Of a stretch of 64,000 bases of DNA, positions 16,640-24,285 are shown piece by piece. Every line of letters starts with the position of its first letter. Positions within the stretch are counted from its first letter, which is position 1. A program made the translations under genes and the position numbers. Under the pieces are notes generated by a model. That model ran no database searches. It was not told the origin of the DNA and saw only the letters and a program-made list of their open reading frames with translations. The DNA is from an uncultured Bacteroides sp. (GTDB taxonomy: Bacteria; Bacteroidota; Bacteroidia; Bacteroidales; Bacteroidaceae), in assembly GCA_944322285.1 (NCBI GenBank), contig CALUOR010000013.1, forward strand, positions 1 through 64,000, read 5' to 3'.

Positions 16640-16665
16640 ATTTCCGAAATACGTGTTTCGGAAAT
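16640..16665 (+). promoter_or_regulatory. Perfect 10-bp palindrome in the ATPase leader
   Basis: ATTTCCGAAA (16640-16649), 6-nt loop, TTTCGGAAAT (16656-16665), between the predicted transcript start and the ATG at 16688. It could be a repressor site or an mRNA hairpin. It is conserved in the truncated copy, where only the loop differs. Confidence 0.6.
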
Positions 16666-16687
16666 TAAAAAAGAAAGGACTAAGGAT

Positions 16688-18007
16688 ATGAGATTTTTTG
16701 ACAGGACAGAAGAGATAAGCTCCCTGCGCGAGATTCGCATGATGTCAAAAGACAACGCCCAGTTCACGGTAGTGACGGGACGCCGCCGAATCGGCAAGAC
16801 ATCCCTCGTGTGGAAGGCATACGAGGACGAACCTATCCTCTATTTCTTCATTGCCCGCAAGGCCGAAGGAGACTTGTGCGAGGATTACCGGTTTGAAATA
16901 GAGAGCAAACTGGGAATCCCCACGATGGGACGGGCAGAACATTTCGCCGATGTATTTGAGTTCCTTATGAAACTTTCCACGGAGCGTCCCATCACGCTGT
17001 TCATTGACGAGTTTCAGGAGTTCTTCCGCGTGAACAAGTCGGTGTACAGCGACATGCAGCGTATCTGGGACATATATAGTCCGAAAGCCCGCATGAACCT
17101 TATTGTCTGCGGCTCGATATACTCCATGATGACGAAGATATTCAAGGACAAAAAGGAACCACTGTATAACAGGCAGACACGTTTTATGACCGTGCGTCCG
17201 TTCACTCCGGCGGTCCTGAAGGAAATCCTCACGGAATACCATCCTGGACACACGGCGGAAGACCTGTTGGCCCTGTATTCCTTCACAGGCGGCGTGGCTA
17301 AGTACGTACAGCTGCTTATGGATGCCGGGGCGACGACCAAGTCAGCCATGCTTGACCACATCATAAAGGCCGATTCCATCTTCCTGGGAGAAGGGAAGGC
17401 TATTCTTATCGAGGAGTTCGGCAAAGACTACGGGGTATATTTCTCGATTCTGTCAGCCATAGCGAGAGGCAAGACCTCACGTTCGGAAATAGAAAATGTG
17501 ATAGGCAGAGAAATCGGCGGATACCTGACCAAACTGGAAAACGAGTACGAGATCATCGCCAAGAAGCAACCCCTCTTTGAGAAAAGTCCCACCAAGAATG
17601 TCCGCTATACGATAGAGGACAACTTCTTCACGTTCTGGTTCCGCTTCATCTACAAGTACAGCTATATGCTGGAGATAGAGAACTACGAGAGCATGAAGAC
17701 GATTATCAACCGGGACTACGAGACGTTCAGCGGTCTGATGCTCGAACGCTATTTCAGACGTGTACTGATCGAACGTCAAGCCTATACCCGCATCGGCGGA
17801 TGGTGGGACCGCAAGGGCGAGAATGAAATCGACATCGTGGCCGAGAACGAACTGAACGAAGAAGCCTCGTTCTTCGAAGTGAAACGCAAGGCAGGGAACA
17901 TTGACCTGGAGGCACTGGAACATAAGGCAGCAGCCTTCCTGCGCGCTACGGGCGAATTCAAGGGGTATAAAATCTCCTACAAAGGGCTGTCTATGGATGA
18001 TATGTAG
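16688..18007 (+). CDS. P-loop ATPase with DUF234/PD-(D/E)XK-like C-terminus
   Basis: 439 residues. Walker A GRRRIGKT (31-38) and Walker B TLFIDEFQ (about 102-109) form an archaeal-type ATPase domain. A winged-helix-like middle follows (ARGKTSRSEIENVIGREIGG). The C-terminal region has ENEIDIVA (about 377) and FFEVKRK (about 395), a nuclease-like E-D...ExK pattern. Members are multicopy in Bacteroides genomes with unknown function. ATG 16688 is the only start downstream of the promoter and palindrome. An intrinsic terminator follows at 18027-18056. Confidence 0.9.
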   Translation: MRFFDRTEEISSLREIRMMSKDNAQFTVVTGRRRIGKTSLVWKAYEDEPILYFFIARKAEGDLCEDYRFEIESKLGIPTMGRAEHFADVFEFLMKLSTERPITLFIDEFQEFFRVNKSVYSDMQRIWDIYSPKARMNLIVCGSIYSMMTKIFKDKKEPLYNRQTRFMTVRPFTPAVLKEILTEYHPGHTAEDLLALYSFTGGVAKYVQLLMDAGATTKSAMLDHIIKADSIFLGEGKAILIEEFGKDYGVYFSILSAIARGKTSRSEIENVIGREIGGYLTKLENEYEIIAKKQPLFEKSPTKNVRYTIEDNFFTFWFRFIYKYSYMLEIENYESMKTIINRDYETFSGLMLERYFRRVLIERQAYTRIGGWWDRKGENEIDIVAENELNEEASFFEVKRKAGNIDLEALEHKAAAFLRATGEFKGYKISYKGLSMDDM

Positions 18008-18026
18008 TCAATCCTCATATAAAAGC

Positions 18027-18056
18027 CGGGAGTGAGGATAGCCCCATCACTTCCCG
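18027..18056 (+). terminator. Terminator after the ATPase gene
   Basis: The hairpin CGGGAGTGA...TCACTTCCCG (one bulge) is followed by TTCTTTATT. It lies between the convergent ATPase and lipoprotein genes. Confidence 0.6.
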
Positions 18057-18070
18057 TTCTTTATTAAAAA

Positions 18071-18110
18071 ATCTGTGTTTATCTCGTTAAATTTGCGTCA
18101 TCTGTGTGCT
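18071..18110. repeat. ATCTGTGT-type intergenic repeat
   Basis: ATCTGTGTTTATCTCGTTAA continues to CATCTGTGTG, the same word family as at 44679-44724, 54155-54185 and 57407-57583. It occurs only between genes in this window. Confidence 0.55.
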
Positions 18111-18165
18111 ATCTAAATTCCCTTATAGCATAAACTAAATATAAAGTGCTTGTCTAAAAAGACAT

Positions 18166-21129
18166 TTATTCCATCACTGAAACAACTTTGACGGTACCCG
18201 TTTCGTCTTTTACCAACTGAAGCGTTTCTATGCGTTGCTTATTTTGTATTTGGAGAGATCTTGTAACAGGCTGTAGCCACGGTTCTTCTCCTTCAAATAT
18301 GCGTTCAAAATGAGATTCCCCATACTCTGGTGAGTGTATGATTATTGAATTCTCATCAACAAATTCTATTGGTCCTACAAATTGTTTCCAAATATCACCT
18401 GTAGAGGTACCATTAAGACCATACTGGTAATTATCTGCAAGATCATATATGTCAGAATACAGATCTTCATTCGCATATGTAGTGGTTAATTCTATTACTC
18501 CATTCACTTTGGTATAATATCCCTTTACAATTGCATAATCCGTACTAATAGCCCATCCTATTTGCGTGTAAGTTTTACCATCAAGAAACATAGATGCAAC
18601 AGGTTTCTTTGTCGGATTATTTTCCCATTTAAAAGTCCCATCTTCATAAAACTCTAATATATTTTCAAGTAAAATATCTGTATGCGGAGGTTCAGCAGTT
18701 AATGCACCCCGAGGTTGCCACCATTTTCCGACAATAGGAGGTTCTTCCATTTTGGGAACAAAATATGCTTCACTCAATATTTCTTTATTTTCATCCAAAA
18801 TAATAGCACAAAGAACATCTCCGGAAGAAGTTGGAGTCCAGGTGGTTTTCACATATCCATTTTCATCTGTCCACGCATATTCTTGACTGATTATCGAATT
18901 TCCTGTTCCTTTGAATTGCACCAAAGCATCCTCTACGGGATTCTCCTTTGGTTCTGTGAAAGGTATTGTCCAAGCATCCGTGACCTTAAAGGTTACTTCC
19001 ACCGGAGTATTAACTTCTATCTCAGAACCGTTTTGTGGATCAATCAGTTTAATCTTTTTAGGTGCTCTATAAAGTTCACCTTCCAAGAAATTTTTTGTGA
19101 ATTCAATATTTAGTCCTTCCCAATTAAAGAACTCAACTCCACCACCCAATGTAACATCTATGCCTAAACCTAGCGTGCTAGACCAATTCGTATAAGAAAG
19201 AGCTAAAGGAGTAGAAGAAAGTCTACCTTCCACAAAGGGAACAATAGCGAACTTAGGACCGATAAAACCATAAAGTTTTACACCAACCTCTGGATAAACG
19301 GATGCTTTCGCATAAACGGAAGACCCTAATTGGCATTTAAAAGGATGAATTTGCGGAGTAAAACCACCATCTATAACGGGTGAGATGCCTTTCCCTTTTT
19401 CATATTTAATTCCGGCTGTTAATTCACTTTCTAAATCAACTCCACATTCCGCTGACACCTTTCCCTCCATTCCTATTTCCAACGATGCTTTGACTGCTCC
19501 GTCTTGAGTAAAGAACACAGGTACAGGACCTATAAAAAACGTGTATAACGCCATAGCCACTTCTGTTATATCCGCCTCTTTTTTCCAAGCATAGTTTGTA
19601 TTAGCAGATAAAGAGTAAAGGGTCTGGCTTTTAAATTCCAATCCGGGAGTATAGCTAAACTCCTCCACCTCACTAATATTCACCTTCAGATTGTCGGTAA
19701 TCTTTTCCTCATATACGGCAGGTGAGAATTTGAAATGCATATTATAAGTTGCAGTCAAAGAGTGAACAAACTTTTCAGCGGTAAGACTGACACCCGCACT
19801 GATAGTTGGTTCGTCACCTGGTTCTTTCCATATTGCAGCAACAGATGTATTGCTATGATCAATACGGAATATCGGAATGGGCAGAGTCGGGTCTATCTCC
19901 ACATAATCACTGCGCGTCATAGCCGTTTCGTCATAAACCACTTCATAGCTATTGTCCTCATAAACCCGTACAATCTTGGACGGAGAAATGATATTTCCTT
20001 GGGAGGTAATCAGCTTGGTCTGTGCTCCCTCGCCAATGGACAAGGTAAATTCCGTGTTGCGGAACAATTCCTCCATGGTTGCGTCCTGCGTTTGCAGCGT
20101 CACTTTATTTCCACTGGCGGAACTGCGCATCACACGCTTCAGATAAGCGGAAGTATCCGTTTGAAGGACGACAATGGATAATCCGTCCTCAAAATCTGGC
20201 TTGTCGTTTCCGCTAAACGCAAGGGTGAATTCGCCCGCAGGAAGATTCATGCTCTCAATCTTGGCATGATTCCAATCAATCGCCACATAATCCGGAGAAA
20301 TAGTTTCATCCGATCCTGCTTCCAGCACAGGAAGAACAATCATGGCGGCACGTTTTACTTCTTGATTGGACAAGGTCTTGGAAAGGAGTTCGGTTCCGTC
20401 CTCCATCAACAGCTTGACACTCAGTCTGGAATACACGCCTACCGGTATGGGGACGAAGAAGGTAAGTCGGCTTTCCGTCACTCCTTCCAGGTTGTAAGTG
20501 ATAGACTGTTCTTCCTTTCCTTTTATTGTCAAGACGGGATTATCCACGTCAGCAATGTCTGCCACTTCGGCCGAACCTGCCAGGGCGGGCGCATCCTCTC
20601 CTTCGGAAATAATCACGAATTTAGAGACTCCCGTCGGCACACTGTTCACAACAATCTTCAACAACCCCGCCAAATGCTTGAACTGAAAGTTTCCGTTCTT
20701 ATCTTTCACTCCCAGCATCGGCGCATTGCTGTTGCCCGCATAGGTATATTCCGAAGGAAGTGTAAAAGTCAATGTGTTCCCGTTAAGAGTGGCATCTTCT
20801 GAATAAGGATAGTAAGCGGTTTCGGCTTCTTCACCTTCCGGCAAATTCCCTTTAAAGCTTCCGGAAGCCTTCCCTATACCAGCCGCCAAAGTGAACGGAG
20901 CATTCTTTGTATTCTTGTCGCCAAAGACACCGATGCGGTCAGCTTCCGACCATAGGACTCGACCGTTTTCATCGACCGTAGTTCGCGAAAGAGCTTGCCC
21001 GCCATTCTCTATAACGGCATTCAACGTATAATTGCCGCTTACATTGCTCAGACCGAATTCGGTTTCTTGGGTACAGCCTGTCAATATCATTGCTATTGAC
21101 AAGACGATATAGAATAAGTTCCTTTTCAT
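18166..21129 (-). CDS. Large fimbrillin-like surface lipoprotein
   Basis: 987 residues from ATG 21129 (the frame opens 9 codons earlier, but the signal peptide begins here). The signal ends in lipobox LTGC (about Cys19). Residues 30-270 resemble a fimbrillin/Mfa-like domain (RVLWSEADRIGVFG, then AYYPYS). The middle is a long beta-rich stretch with repeated AGIKYEKG-type strands. Near residues 720-810 an Ig-like domain (PVEVTFKV...AWTDENGYVKTTWTPTS) follows. The last 170 residues resemble a lipocalin-like fold starting GKWWQPRG. It is probably exposed on the cell surface. The ligand is unknown. A 49-codon ORF precedes it by 17 bp. Confidence 0.8.
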   Translation of the reverse strand: MKRNLFYIVLSIAMILTGCTQETEFGLSNVSGNYTLNAVIENGGQALSRTTVDENGRVLWSEADRIGVFGDKNTKNAPFTLAAGIGKASGSFKGNLPEGEEAETAYYPYSEDATLNGNTLTFTLPSEYTYAGNSNAPMLGVKDKNGNFQFKHLAGLLKIVVNSVPTGVSKFVIISEGEDAPALAGSAEVADIADVDNPVLTIKGKEEQSITYNLEGVTESRLTFFVPIPVGVYSRLSVKLLMEDGTELLSKTLSNQEVKRAAMIVLPVLEAGSDETISPDYVAIDWNHAKIESMNLPAGEFTLAFSGNDKPDFEDGLSIVVLQTDTSAYLKRVMRSSASGNKVTLQTQDATMEELFRNTEFTLSIGEGAQTKLITSQGNIISPSKIVRVYEDNSYEVVYDETAMTRSDYVEIDPTLPIPIFRIDHSNTSVAAIWKEPGDEPTISAGVSLTAEKFVHSLTATYNMHFKFSPAVYEEKITDNLKVNISEVEEFSYTPGLEFKSQTLYSLSANTNYAWKKEADITEVAMALYTFFIGPVPVFFTQDGAVKASLEIGMEGKVSAECGVDLESELTAGIKYEKGKGISPVIDGGFTPQIHPFKCQLGSSVYAKASVYPEVGVKLYGFIGPKFAIVPFVEGRLSSTPLALSYTNWSSTLGLGIDVTLGGGVEFFNWEGLNIEFTKNFLEGELYRAPKKIKLIDPQNGSEIEVNTPVEVTFKVTDAWTIPFTEPKENPVEDALVQFKGTGNSIISQEYAWTDENGYVKTTWTPTSSGDVLCAIILDENKEILSEAYFVPKMEEPPIVGKWWQPRGALTAEPPHTDILLENILEFYEDGTFKWENNPTKKPVASMFLDGKTYTQIGWAISTDYAIVKGYYTKVNGVIELTTTYANEDLYSDIYDLADNYQYGLNGTSTGDIWKQFVGPIEFVDENSIIIHSPEYGESHFERIFEGEEPWLQPVTRSLQIQNKQRIETLQLVKDETGTVKVVSVME

Positions 21130-21146
21130 GGCCTTACATTTTAAGA

Positions 21147-21296
21147 TTAATCCCAACTACCTTCCTCTTCCGTATAGCCTTCATTCCAAGTGACTTCCAT
21201 ACTCGTTTGAAAGCCTGTTTCTACAGATACCTCTATGTATTCTACATAGGGAGCTACATAACTCATTTCTTCTGTTTTTTGAGCTTCCATTTTCAT
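21147..21296 (-). CDS. 49-residue ORF upstream of the lipoprotein
   Basis: It starts ATGAAAATGGAAGCTCAAAA and ends in TAA 17 bp before the lipoprotein ATG. The product is acidic, with core YVAPYVEYIEVSVETGF and C-terminus EEEGSWD, and has no signal peptide or cysteine. Short Y-x-x-P...IEV-x-VE-x-GF peptides resembling this precede fimbrillin-like genes in other Bacteroidales as far as I recall. The role is unknown, possibly a leader or chaperone peptide. It lies on the same strand and probably in the same transcript as the lipoprotein. Confidence 0.65.
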   Translation of the reverse strand: MKMEAQKTEEMSYVAPYVEYIEVSVETGFQTSMEVTWNEGYTEEEGSWD

Positions 21297-21371
21297 ATTG
21301 CTATCGGATTTTATAATTTACAATACGTATTTTATTGCTATAAAGTAAAAAGAAATATTCGTAAAACGCAA

Positions 21372-21423
21372 ACCGCTCTTAGTACGTTTCGTAACTAAAA
21401 GAGCGATAATCGTGACTAAGCGG
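21372..21423 (-). promoter_or_regulatory. Alternative hairpins in the lipoprotein leader
   Basis: CCGCTCTTAGTACG can pair with CGTGACTAAGCGG (outer stem) or its CTCTTAGT part with ACTAAAAGAG (inner stem). The two pairings compete for the same bases. The element lies between the possible promoter at 21548 and the 49-codon ORF, the layout of an attenuator. Confidence 0.35.
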
Positions 21424-21517
21424 TCAAAATCTGAGATTATCCGGAAAAAATAATTTTTAAACTTCCCATGGACCTTCTAAAAACACGGAGCGTGGTACTG
21501 CTTTGAATTTACATTTT

Positions 21518-21638
21518 AGTTTGAAGGTCCTGAGAAAACCCGAGATACAAATGTAGTAATAGCAGCCCACGCTATAGCGTGAGAACCACTATGCTATTCC
21601 TTGTATCTCATTTTGAAAGTTTCTCAGGTTTTCAAACT
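21518..21638. repeat. 121-bp imperfect palindrome
   Basis: Nested complementary blocks run from outside in: AGTTTGAA/TTCAAACT, CCTGAGAAA/TTTCTCAGG, AGATACAA/TTGTATCT, AATAGCA/TGCTATT, and the central palindrome CACGCTATAGCGTG (21568-21581). The left arm carries a minus-strand -7 box TACATTTG (21548-21555) facing the lipoprotein unit. It could be a long hairpin, a cruciform, or a remnant of an invertible promoter. Confidence 0.7.
21548..21555 (-). promoter_or_regulatory. -7 box TACATTTG upstream of the lipoprotein unit
   Basis: A TAnnTTTG match inside the left arm of the palindrome. No TTTG at the -33 distance. If used, it gives a leader of about 245 nt before the 49-codon ORF. Confidence 0.35.
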
Positions 21639-21851
21639 ACAAGATCAGCATAACGCTCCCTTAATGTCAAACAATAAGTTTTGGCACAGGACAACTCCCG
21701 TTACCATCGTCAAAGGTAATGCATTTACAAATATCTTCAACAAAACGGTTCGCAGAAAAGCACATTATTTGCATATATTAACAATACAAGGCTTCTATAT
21801 ACATTTCCTAGTTTAACATACGCAGGTCTGTCTATAAGTCACTTCTCATAA

Positions 21852-21939
21852 TATCCTTGCTTACTTGCCCAACTATCCTTGGATAATTGCCCTTATATTA
21901 TTGGATAATTGGGCATGTATCCAAGGATAGTTGGCCGTT
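21852..21939. repeat. Array B: four 22-bp units with mirrored ends
   Basis: TATCCTTG begins units at 21852 and 21874. Units at 21896 and 21918 begin TATTATTG and TATCCAAG. Each is 22 bp. TTGGATAATTG is shared by units 2 and 3. CCAACTATCCTTGGATA (21869-21885) and its exact reverse complement (21918-21934) give the array a 17-bp inverted repeat. It lies behind the ppiD terminator. Confidence 0.8.
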
Positions 21940-21955
21940 TAATAAACAGCCGAAT

Positions 21956-21996
21956 AAAAAAGGCTGTACCCCGAAGATGCAGGATACAGCCTTTTT
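21956..21996 (-). terminator. Intrinsic terminator after ppiD
   Basis: AAAAAGGCTGTA (21956-21967) and its complement TACAGCCTTTTT (21985-21996) form a 12-bp stem with A/T flanks, active on the minus strand after the ppiD stop. Confidence 0.85.
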
Positions 21997-22028
21997 ATGG
22001 TAACTTTAAATCTATCTACAAAAGAATA

Positions 22029-24167
22029 TTAGAAGAACATATAACGCTCATCTTTTACATTGGCCTTCAGATAAAGGTCGTTGATGAATTGGCGTACGAT
22101 ATTGGTGTACATGCCTTCCATCTTATCTACCTCCGCGGCTTGGTCGTAAGTTTCGTTCAGTTTTTCTTCGGCATAGGGTTGAAGAACATACACACCTCCG
22201 TTACCCTTGATGGGAGTACTCAGTTTGTTCACCTCGCCAACAGAAGCGTATGCACTAACCAAAGGCTCACTGGTGCGCAATGCTGAAACGAATGCGGGAG
22301 CACCAAAAGTAACATGCTTAACCGAGTCTGTAACGGCATTGGCCAAACCTTTGTATTGGTCGAAGGAAGCGGCACCCGCAGCTTTCATGTCTGCCATGAT
22401 TTTCTCGGCTTTCTTGTCGCGCAATACTTCGGCACGCAATTCGTTACGAACCAAAGCCAAAGGACGATAACCTTCCGGCACAATCGATACAAGACCCACT
22501 ACCATCATGTGATCGTTATCACCACACTCATAAAGTCCAGATACTTCACCCGGTTTAGCAGAGAAAGTCCAACGAAGAGCTTCTTTGGTATCTCTTACAC
22601 CACCAATGCCATGCTCCGCGCTGGAAAGGTCTCTACGGTCAAGCAGACGATAACCGGCGTCTTCCGCATTGGCCATTAATTTCTCTACCGTATTATTTGC
22701 AGCGATAAATTCACTGAAATCATTGTATGCCTTGCTATAAGTATCCTTGCTGAACACTACCGGACGCTTCACAATGGCCACTTTGTATTTGTCTTTCACG
22801 GCCTTACGGTCAGTCACTTGCAGAATGACGTTGGCTTGAGTCAATGACAAGTTTTGCAGGTCGTTCTTTGCAGCGGTAGTGATAGCTGTCACATACTTCA
22901 AATTGTCGCCTTCCAAGTCGGCACCTTCATAATTGGCAGAAGATATCCACACAGACTCACCAGTTTGGCCATACTTCTTGGCTACATCCTCAAAGCTGGC
23001 TCCACCCTTAATAGCATTATAGATACTATCAGCCAATGTCTTGGTCTTGTCAGCATTCTCAGCTACGACCTGGATCTGACGATATTGGATAGAGTCGGGC
23101 ATGGAAGCCTCAGCCAGTTTCTTGAACGAAGTCATGGTGTTATCTCCGGCATAGTAGTAAGGGCCAAACACACCACCCATTTCTACAGAGTCGAGACGAG
23201 CTACGACATCCCGAGGCAAAGTGCGAGTGGTGTAAAACAGGTCAACGTAAGGACGGTCTGACCCGGTAGAACGGACAAAGGTAGCATAATCAGAGGTTGT
23301 AGAAGCCAACTGCATCGTATATTCGTCCATCTCCTTGCGAAGAGCAGCCTTATCCTCATCGCTAGCTGTTACCTGTACATCAATGTATTTGATGTTACGG
23401 GTTTCTACATACTGACGATATTGTTCTTTCTTGGCATCGTAAGCGGCTTGCAAATCAGCATCCTTAATGACAATCGTTGAGTCTACAATAGAAGAATAAG
23501 GAATAGCAGCCAGCAACAGGTCTTTCTGATTAACGCGCGCATCGAAGGAAGCCTGTGCTTCTACCGGGTTGGAAAGCAAAGACTGAGAGATCAAAGCAGT
23601 ATACTTTTCCTGCAAGCGAGTCTGCACAATCGTCTTCTCAACAAACGACCAAACTTTATACATAGACTCGTAATAGTCTACATATTGAGCAGGCATCTGC
23701 GCACGGTTCAGCTTGGCATAATCAGCCAAAAACTTCATCAGCATGTCTTTATCGAAAGTGCCCGTCTGAGGATTGACAAAAGGCGTACGGGCCAGCATGG
23801 GATGGCGGCCTTCGTTGATGATAGACTTCAACTCGTCATCGGATACTGTCAGACCCAGTTTCTTGGCTTCAGCTTCAATCAGCTGATTGTTAACGTATGT
23901 ACGCCACACCTCGTCTTGAAGCTGACTTGTCTGCGCTTCGTTCAACGTGTTCATGCCATTCATCAGTTTCACCACCTCGGTATATTCATTCACCATGGTC
24001 TGATAATCCTGAACGGAAAGAGCCTCGCCGTTCACTTCACCTACATCTTGTGACTGGTGTGGCTGAAGCACCTGCCAAGCATCGCCAGCAATGAAAGCGA
24101 ACAGGGCCAAACCGACAGCAATCACCAATAATGGTCCTTTGGACCGAATGTTTTGTAATGTTGCCAT
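22029..24167 (-). CDS. PpiD/SurA-like periplasmic peptidyl-prolyl isomerase
   Basis: 712 residues. An N-terminal membrane anchor (residues 12-30, GPLLVIAVGLALFAFIAG) leaves the rest in the periplasm. A SurA-N type chaperone region follows (EVNGEALSVQDYQTMVNEY, then about 200 residues), a parvulin-type domain (about 345-440, including DSIYNAIKGGASFEDVAKKY) and a second rotamase-like segment. It is expected to help fold secreted and outer-membrane proteins. It is the last gene of the coaX-OMP-TPR-lptC-gldE-like group, with a strong terminator behind it. Confidence 0.9.
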   Translation of the reverse strand: MATLQNIRSKGPLLVIAVGLALFAFIAGDAWQVLQPHQSQDVGEVNGEALSVQDYQTMVNEYTEVVKLMNGMNTLNEAQTSQLQDEVWRTYVNNQLIEAEAKKLGLTVSDDELKSIINEGRHPMLARTPFVNPQTGTFDKDMLMKFLADYAKLNRAQMPAQYVDYYESMYKVWSFVEKTIVQTRLQEKYTALISQSLLSNPVEAQASFDARVNQKDLLLAAIPYSSIVDSTIVIKDADLQAAYDAKKEQYRQYVETRNIKYIDVQVTASDEDKAALRKEMDEYTMQLASTTSDYATFVRSTGSDRPYVDLFYTTRTLPRDVVARLDSVEMGGVFGPYYYAGDNTMTSFKKLAEASMPDSIQYRQIQVVAENADKTKTLADSIYNAIKGGASFEDVAKKYGQTGESVWISSANYEGADLEGDNLKYVTAITTAAKNDLQNLSLTQANVILQVTDRKAVKDKYKVAIVKRPVVFSKDTYSKAYNDFSEFIAANNTVEKLMANAEDAGYRLLDRRDLSSAEHGIGGVRDTKEALRWTFSAKPGEVSGLYECGDNDHMMVVGLVSIVPEGYRPLALVRNELRAEVLRDKKAEKIMADMKAAGAASFDQYKGLANAVTDSVKHVTFGAPAFVSALRTSEPLVSAYASVGEVNKLSTPIKGNGGVYVLQPYAEEKLNETYDQAAEVDKMEGMYTNIVRQFINDLYLKANVKDERYMFF

Positions 24168-24285
24168 TTCTTTTTAATTGATTTATTTGTTTACTATTTT
24201 TCTTACTTACACATTTTAGCGCACGAAGATACAAAAAATGCCAATACACATGGATGTAATTGGCTAAAAATTTATGATTTATGTG

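Larger units (their letters stand above)
16520..16899 (+). repeat. 380-bp direct repeat, right copy
   Basis: Partner of 14505-14884 at a constant offset of 2015 bp. It includes the promoter and first 70 codons of the intact ATPase. Recombination between copies would excise 2015 bp containing the DUF4143 gene. Confidence 0.9.

Noticed and set aside
21090-21398. 102-codon plus-strand ORF opposite the 49-codon ORF
   Set aside because: It opens with TTG, is rich in Phe/Tyr/Cys without pattern, and lies antisense to the lipoprotein start and the better-supported short ORF.
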